From contig CAIJFC010000260.1 in NCBI GenBank assembly GCA_903819815.1, positions 1 through 10,044 of the forward strand: a stretch of DNA of 10,044 bases, written 5' to 3'. Shown here piece by piece: positions 6,511 through 10,044 of this stretch. The stretch is from an uncultured Bacteroidota bacterium. GTDB taxonomy: Bacteria; Bacteroidota; Bacteroidia; Flavobacteriales; Flavobacteriaceae. Numbering within the stretch: the stretch's first letter is position 1; each line of letters starts with the position of its first letter. The translations under genes and the position numbers were made by a program. The notes beneath the pieces were generated by a model. That model worked only from the letters and a program-made list of their open reading frames with translations, was not told the DNA's origin and did no database searches.

Positions 6511-7293
6511 TTATTTTAAAATTTTGGTCTTCCAAATCGCAGTATAAGGGTGTAACCAATTTTCTTTTTGAAGGTAATTAAATAAACCTTCTTCAACAAC
6601 TAATTTAAAGGGTTGTTTTAATAAAACCGCTGATGTTTTTTTAGCATATTTAACTTTAACCGAAACTGTATATTCCTTATAGGTATTAGTTTCTTTATAG
6701 GATAAATAACAAGGATTAAGTGCTAAAGCGAACCGACTTTCAGGATTTCCCATATTGTATTTTGAAGAACTCCAACTAACTTTAGTTGAATAATTCTTAA
6801 ATCCTTTTTTTATTTCTTGAGATTTCATAAAAAAATCACTTTCAAAAGTTCTTTCACCTGACTCAGTTTTAAATAGTAAATTAAAATTTTCTTTTGAAAC
6901 TTCAGGATAAATTGGGTAAGCCGCAACACTCATGAATACGTTTAAACCATAAATACTGACTTTTTCTTTGAAAGTCAAGTTTTCTCCTTTATCAATTCTA
7001 TGCATATAATCAATCGTTTTTTCATTATAACATTTAAGAGATGGAATAAACAAGATTAACGTTAATAGAAATAAAAATACCCAAGATGAGAATAAGAAAA
7101 TGACACTCTTTTTCCGCCAAAGTACTGCGCCAATAATAATAATTGCTAAACCAATATATCCTAGTGCTATATTCCAGGTACAAAGCCATGAATAAATAGT
7201 AAATAAGAGAAAAATTAAAAATACAATAACAATTGATATTATTTTTTTAAGTATGGTATTTTTGGGTGTATTTTTAGCTGTATTTAAAGTCAT
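6511..7293 (-). CDS. Uncharacterised membrane protein, three helices and a soluble C-terminal domain
   Basis: A 260-residue protein that I cannot assign to a named family. After a basic N-terminus it has three hydrophobic segments at about residues 18-37, 41-59 and 64-85, then a soluble region of about 175 residues. The soluble part contains SVAAYPIYPEVSKENF (122-137), RFALALNPCYL (187-197), a beta-like strand pair around 205-217, and a C-terminal VVEEGLFNYLQKENWLHPY (232-250). With a positive N-terminus inside and three helices, the soluble domain would be outside the inner membrane. No catalytic motif stands out. It lies 70 bases downstream of the PrsW-type protease gene on the same strand, and only a one-mismatch -7 box (AATCTTTG, 7351-7344) is seen before it, so read-through from the protease gene is likely. 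It ends at the shared terminator. Confidence 0.75.
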   Translation of the reverse strand: MTLNTAKNTPKNTILKKIISIVIVFLIFLLFTIYSWLCTWNIALGYIGLAIIIIGAVLWRKKSVIFLFSSWVFLFLLTLILFIPSLKCYNEKTIDYMHRIDKGENLTFKEKVSIYGLNVFMSVAAYPIYPEVSKENFNLLFKTESGERTFESDFFMKSQEIKKGFKNYSTKVSWSSSKYNMGNPESRFALALNPCYLSYKETNTYKEYTVSVKVKYAKKTSAVLLKQPFKLVVEEGLFNYLQKENWLHPYTAIWKTKILK

Positions 7294-7363
7294 AATTATG
7301 AATTATTGTTAATGAAACAGGGTTGTGGTTATTCATTTAATAACAAAGATTTAATCTGTTTAA

Positions 7364-8077
7364 TTAATTGACCGCTTCCTCTTCAATAGCATGATTTTTT
7401 GCGACCGTAATTTTTATCTTTTTTAGACCATATCTCCATAGATAAATAACAAAAATTGTAAATACAATCAATAATAATATTGAAATACCGCTATCCGAAT
7501 CTCCTAAATTTGTGGCATACATTAAAATAAAATCATAAGTTCCATGAAATAAAATTGGAATTAAAACACTAAGCAATAAGTATTTTTTACGCTCTCCTTG
7601 GTGACTTAATTTTGCAATTGATAGAAAATACCCCATTATTACTGCAAAAAACCCATGACCTGGAACAGAAAGAATTCCTCTAAGTAAAGCAGTTTTCAAT
7701 CCACTATCGAAAACATATAAGATGTTTTCTACCAAAGCAAATCCCAATCCCACAAAAACGGCATATACAATACTATCGTAATGCTCATCAAAATATTTAC
7801 TCTTCCAAACCAACCAATATAAAATGATAAATTTAGATAACTCTTCAGGAAAACCTGCTACAAAAAAGGCATCAAAAAAAGATTTTGAAAAAGGGGAACT
7901 AAACGAAGTACCGATATAGCTCATTGGCACGTCTATAATCAAAGTCAAAATAATTGATAAAAAACCTCCAAAAAAACATTTGGTTAATAAACCAATTGGT
8001 TCTTTATTTTTATCTATTCTAAAAATTAAATAAAGAAAAATCATTACGGGAGTGATTGATGCAATTAATAGAGTCAT
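7364..8077 (-). CDS. PrsW-family intramembrane metalloprotease
   Basis: A 237-residue polytopic membrane protein with about seven or eight helices and all hallmarks of the PrsW family (CAAX-protease/Abi superfamily). PEELSK (residues 77-82) gives the paired glutamates Glu78-Glu79 and Lys82. DSIVYAVFVGLGFALVEN (101-118) gives Asp101 and the Glu117-Asn118 pair. PGHGFFAVIMGYF (139-151) carries His141, and FHGTYDF (177-183) carries His178 and Asp182. In Bacillus subtilis, PrsW makes the first cut in the anti-sigma factor RsiW under envelope stress. Here no sigma/anti-sigma pair is visible nearby, so the substrate is unknown. The ATG at 8077 places the first helix at once, as expected. A consensus -7 box lies about 60 bases upstream. 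Neighbours on both sides are membrane proteins of unknown function, possible substrates or partners, but that is a guess from position only. Confidence 0.9.
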   Translation of the reverse strand: MTLLIASITPVMIFLYLIFRIDKNKEPIGLLTKCFFGGFLSIILTLIIDVPMSYIGTSFSSPFSKSFFDAFFVAGFPEELSKFIILYWLVWKSKYFDEHYDSIVYAVFVGLGFALVENILYVFDSGLKTALLRGILSVPGHGFFAVIMGYFLSIAKLSHQGERKKYLLLSVLIPILFHGTYDFILMYATNLGDSDSGISILLLIVFTIFVIYLWRYGLKKIKITVAKNHAIEEEAVN

Positions 8078-8135
8078 AATTTTAATGTTTAAAATGGTTA
8101 GTTATTAAAAGTTTTACTTTTAACTCAATTTAAAT

Positions 8136-8143
8136 CAAATGTA
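8136..8143 (-). promoter_or_regulatory. -7 promoter box of the PrsW-type protease gene
   Basis: The minus strand reads TACATTTG, a full match to TAnnTTTG. Transcription would start near 8130, leaving a leader of about 50 bases. A TTG at 8172-8170 is 26 bases upstream, too far for a good -33 element. The rest of the 8078-8207 gap shows nothing else I can support. Confidence 0.5.
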
Positions 8144-8207
8144 CATAATTAGTTTATTTTTGATACCATCAATTGGTAAATAACCGAATGAATGAGTAGA
8201 ATTTTAA

Positions 8208-8516
8208 CTACATTATTGAAAATAAATTCCAAAATGCCAATAAGAAAGAGCTCATTCCTATAATTTTATAAGTTATTCCATTATTCCGAATAAAAATTGA
8301 ACCACAAACACAAAATAATAGTGTAAATATTATCGCAGCTGGCTGAGGATTCACTTCGATTAAAGGCTTCAAAATATCTGGAAATCTCGCAACGTATTTA
8401 GCTTTCATTGTAGGAAAATCATCATATAGGTCATCATTTTTCTCAACAAAAATTATCCAATCAAGAAGGTATAAAATGCCAAATATATAGAAAAATGAAG
8501 CGATGGTATTTTTCAT
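8208..8516 (-). CDS. Small uncharacterised membrane protein (102 residues)
   Basis: Starting from the ATG at 8516, the protein has three hydrophobic segments at about residues 5-24, 60-76 and 81-101. They flank a polar, charged region (residues 25-58, EKNDDLYDDFP then KAKYVARFPDILK). A TTG two codons upstream is a less likely start. No family or catalytic motif is recognised. It begins 11 bases after the stop of the secreted VILYDDGTW-motif protein, so the two are almost certainly one transcript and may act together at the envelope. About 130 bases with a separate -7 box divide it from the downstream protease gene. Confidence 0.7.
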   Translation of the reverse strand: MKNTIASFFYIFGILYLLDWIIFVEKNDDLYDDFPTMKAKYVARFPDILKPLIEVNPQPAAIIFTLLFCVCGSIFIRNNGITYKIIGMSSFLLAFWNLFSIM

Positions 8517-8527
8517 TTTCAATTAAG

Positions 8528-9160
8528 CTATTCAAGTTCAACCAAACCATTCAACAGGATTTCAATTTTTGATTTATATGAATTTAATAATTTTGTTGAA
8601 GTATAGGTAATAAATTGAACAGTACCATTTGTGTTTGAATAATAGTAACCGTAGTACGAGAATTTTATTCCTTGAGTAGTACCACTCATTTCAAGAAGAA
8701 GCACTTTTAACCCGTTAACATTTCTATATTCTTCTTTAACGATTTTAAGGTCAGGTGCTACTTTTTGACCGTTTGCAAGCGCCAGTGATTTTAATGTTTC
8801 AAGAGGAATCTCCACTTTTTCGGTAATAATCATACCATATAAATCGCCACTTTTTAATAAAAGTTTATATTCAGCAGCTTCATTTTCAGTTTGTTTTTTG
8901 AATGACCATAATTTTGGGTCCAACCAAAATCCAACATTTAAAATGTTACTTTTCAACAAGAATGTAGCTCCTTCAGATTTTTTTAGTTTGACAGGATTGG
9001 TTCTAACTTCCACAATAGTTAATTCATCTTCATTTTGGAATTTCCATGTTCCGTCATCATATAGAATAACTTCTGAACCAGTTTCAGTTACTGCTTTTTG
9101 TTGCGCTTGAATAAAGTTTACAGAACAAATACAAATTAAGACTAAGATTGATTTTTTCAT
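8528..9160 (-). CDS. Secreted protein of unknown function with VILYDDGTW motif
   Basis: A 210-residue protein with a clear signal peptide (MKKSILVLICICSVNFIQA, cleavage expected after residue 19), so it is periplasmic or exported. The mature N-terminus has TETGSEVILYDDGTWKF (25-41), a short motif often seen at the start of Bacteroidetes secreted proteins of unknown role. The remainder (about 60-208) alternates strands and helices and ends with YYGYYYSNTNGTVQFITYTS (165-184) and a final helix. This recalls a PsbP-like or DUF1795-like fold, but only by general appearance. There is no lipobox: the two cysteines at 10 and 12 are inside the signal helix. It is the first gene of a two-gene unit with the small membrane protein that follows. 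Confidence 0.8.
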   Translation of the reverse strand: MKKSILVLICICSVNFIQAQQKAVTETGSEVILYDDGTWKFQNEDELTIVEVRTNPVKLKKSEGATFLLKSNILNVGFWLDPKLWSFKKQTENEAAEYKLLLKSGDLYGMIITEKVEIPLETLKSLALANGQKVAPDLKIVKEEYRNVNGLKVLLLEMSGTTQGIKFSYYGYYYSNTNGTVQFITYTSTKLLNSYKSKIEILLNGLVELE

Positions 9161-9236
9161 TTTTATTGATTAATTATTAGTTCCATCAATTAGCTCAATT
9201 GCAAACTTTGAAACTAATTAATTATTTGTTAAAGAT

Positions 9237-9259
9237 AAAAAATTTTGCGGAACGCAAAA
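9237..9259 (-). terminator. Probable intrinsic terminator after the acyltransferase gene
   Basis: On the minus strand TTTTGCG (9259-9253) pairs with CGCAAAA (9249-9243) around a TTC loop and is followed at once by six T residues (9242-9237). The stem has only three G-C pairs, so it may be weak. It lies about 170 bases beyond the acyltransferase stop and about 80 bases before the next gene. Confidence 0.5.
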
Positions 9260-9262
9260 GTA
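9255..9262 (-). promoter_or_regulatory. Possible -7 box for the secreted-protein operon
   Basis: The minus strand reads TACTTTTG, matching TAnnTTTG, about 95 bases before the ATG at 9160. It has no -33 partner at normal spacing and overlaps the first arm of the terminator-like hairpin, so its role is uncertain. Confidence 0.3.
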
Positions 9263-9428
9263 AACTTTTCACAAAACTCGTAATTGGGTGAATCGGATGT
9301 TAGTTGCCTGAAGAAATCTCGGCACTAATAAAACTATCAAAATAATCGCCTAATAGTATTGATATATTCTTTGCAATAACCTTTCATATAAACTCAAATA
9401 AACCAACTATTGATATCTAAATATGCTG

Positions 9429-10044
9429 TTACAGGAAGTTTTTTGGTTTTCTATTCCATATTAATTTTTCTTTTAAGCTCAAAAAATAACTTTCAAAATA
9501 TTTAAACGATAAATGAGCTATTATAATTGTTAAAACAAAAACCAAAAGATTAAATATAATTATAGAGTTGAGATTCGAAATTTTTGAATGTAAATTTGAT
9601 TTTAAAAAAATAAATCCAACCAACTGCATAATTATAGCGTGATACATATAAACTCCAAAAGAAATTTTACCTAAATAGATTAACCATTTATTCTCTAGTA
9701 ATTTTATTGGTTTTTCTGAAAGATTGTATAACGTCAATCCAAATAAAATCATGCTTGTAAGGTGATAATAAAAATCAGTGAAAATATTACGAAAGATTGG
9801 TGTAATAAAATAAATTATAATAAGAAAGAAAAACATATAGTTTAAGTTATAAAAATGCATTCTTTTATTTAAAGACATAATGGAACATAATCCACTAAAT
9901 GAGAAATAGAAAAACAGCATATTGTAATTCCTCAAAAATTTTATTGATTCTGAAAAATAAATTATAAAGAAAAAAACAGTAAAGATTAATAAAAATTGGA
10001 TGATTTTTTTTAAAGGAATAATAAAAATTAAAGGGGCGATTAAC
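9429..10044 (-). CDS. Acyltransferase-3 family membrane protein, C-terminal part, cut by the window edge
   Basis: The frame stays open from its TAA at 9431-9429 to the right edge, giving at least 204 residues; the N-terminus lies outside the window. The protein is almost wholly hydrophobic, with about six helices. Near the end, ENKWLIYLGKISFGVYMYHA followed by IIMQLVGFIF and a last helix ending HLSFKYFES are the typical final helices of the acyltransferase-3 (OafA/YrhL-like) family. These inner-membrane enzymes O-acylate sugars of surface polysaccharides, O-antigen or peptidoglycan, and some acylate antibiotics. The catalytic histidine of the family is near the N-terminus and cannot be checked here. 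A TTG at 9935 could be mistaken for a start, but upstream codons continue with membrane-helix sequence (for example IIQFLLIFTVFFFIIYF). The gene is more AT-rich than the housekeeping genes, as is common for surface-polysaccharide loci. Confidence 0.82.
   Translation of the reverse strand, partial: LIAPLIFIIPLKKIIQFLLIFTVFFFIIYFSESIKFLRNYNMLFFYFSFSGLCSIMSLNKRMHFYNLNYMFFFLIIIYFITPIFRNIFTDFYYHLTSMILFGLTLYNLSEKPIKLLENKWLIYLGKISFGVYMYHAIIMQLVGFIFLKSNLHSKISNLNSIIIFNLLVFVLTIIIAHLSFKYFESYFLSLKEKLIWNRKPKNFL

Larger units (their letters stand above)
9161..9428. other. Intergenic stretch between the acyltransferase and the secreted-protein gene
   Basis: No convincing reading frame or RNA gene is seen. 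The stretch holds the terminator-like hairpin (9237-9259) and the TACTTTTG box (9262-9255). The part around 9270-9355 is visibly richer in G and C than the acyltransferase gene beside it and shows no structure I can name. It could be a leftover of a lost gene or an intergenic repeat. Confidence 0.4.

Noticed and set aside
6365..6559. Minus-strand frame spanning the guaB end, the terminator and the next gene's end
   Set aside because: It crosses a strong terminator hairpin and overlaps two confident genes.
7344..7351. AATCTTTG as a promoter box for the 6511-7293 gene
   Set aside because: It has one mismatch to TAnnTTTG and no -33 partner, so read-through from the protease gene is simpler.
8165..8179. 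TACCA/TGGTA inverted repeat before the protease gene
   Set aside because: It has only five base pairs and no T tract on either strand, so it is likely chance in AT-rich DNA.
8898..9110. Plus-strand open frame of about 70 codons
   Set aside because: It is antisense to the signal peptide and motif region of the secreted protein and has no start signal or recognisable product.
9285..9355. Possible attachment site or integron-type recombination site in the G+C-richer intergenic stretch
   Set aside because: Core motifs do not match the attC consensus and no integrase, direct-repeat pair or tRNA end is in the window.

Overview
The window looks like chromosomal DNA from a member of the Flavobacteriaceae or a close relative (Bacteroidetes). 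The DNA is AT-rich, gene starts lack clear Shine-Dalgarno sequences, and several starts are preceded by the Bacteroidetes -7 box TAnnTTTG. Many proteins also have a distinctly flavobacterial character. No RNA genes, CRISPR arrays or insertion sequences are visible.

Left block (1-2854, minus strand): a tight operon of a secreted LmbE/PIG-L family deacetylase-like protein of about 831 residues, a 35-residue single-helix membrane protein at 214-321, and the N-terminus of a sodium:solute symporter that runs off the left edge. The gaps between these genes are only 2 and 3 bases. The small gene is easily missed, and its position suggests an accessory peptide for the symporter.

Middle block (2929-6501, plus strand): three housekeeping metabolic genes, each with its own -7 box. 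They are pyrD (quinone-type dihydroorotate dehydrogenase, pyrimidine synthesis), a hydroxymethylglutaryl-CoA lyase (leucine and ketone-body metabolism) and guaB (IMP dehydrogenase, guanine nucleotide synthesis). The lyase promoter lies so close to its ATG that its mRNA is probably leaderless or nearly so. guaB ends at a strong hairpin with A/T tracts on both sides, which can stop transcription from both strands at this convergent junction.

Right block (6511-9262, minus strand): four accessory genes. In order of transcription they are a secreted protein with a VILYDDGTW motif, a 102-residue membrane protein 11 bases downstream, a PrsW-family intramembrane protease with all its active-site motifs, and a three-helix membrane protein with a large soluble domain. 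Apart from the protease, these have no recognised function.

Right edge (9429-10044, minus strand): the C-terminal part of a very AT-rich acyltransferase-3 family membrane protein that stays open to the window edge. It is followed by a terminator-like hairpin near 9237-9259. The acyltransferase may mark the start of a surface-polysaccharide or other accessory region, but that cannot be judged from this window.

I see no clear new defence or mobile system. The most notable items are the hidden 35-residue gene between the deacetylase and symporter, the near-leaderless lyase promoter, the operator-like dyad over the guaB -33 element, and the overlapping hairpins at 9237-9269.
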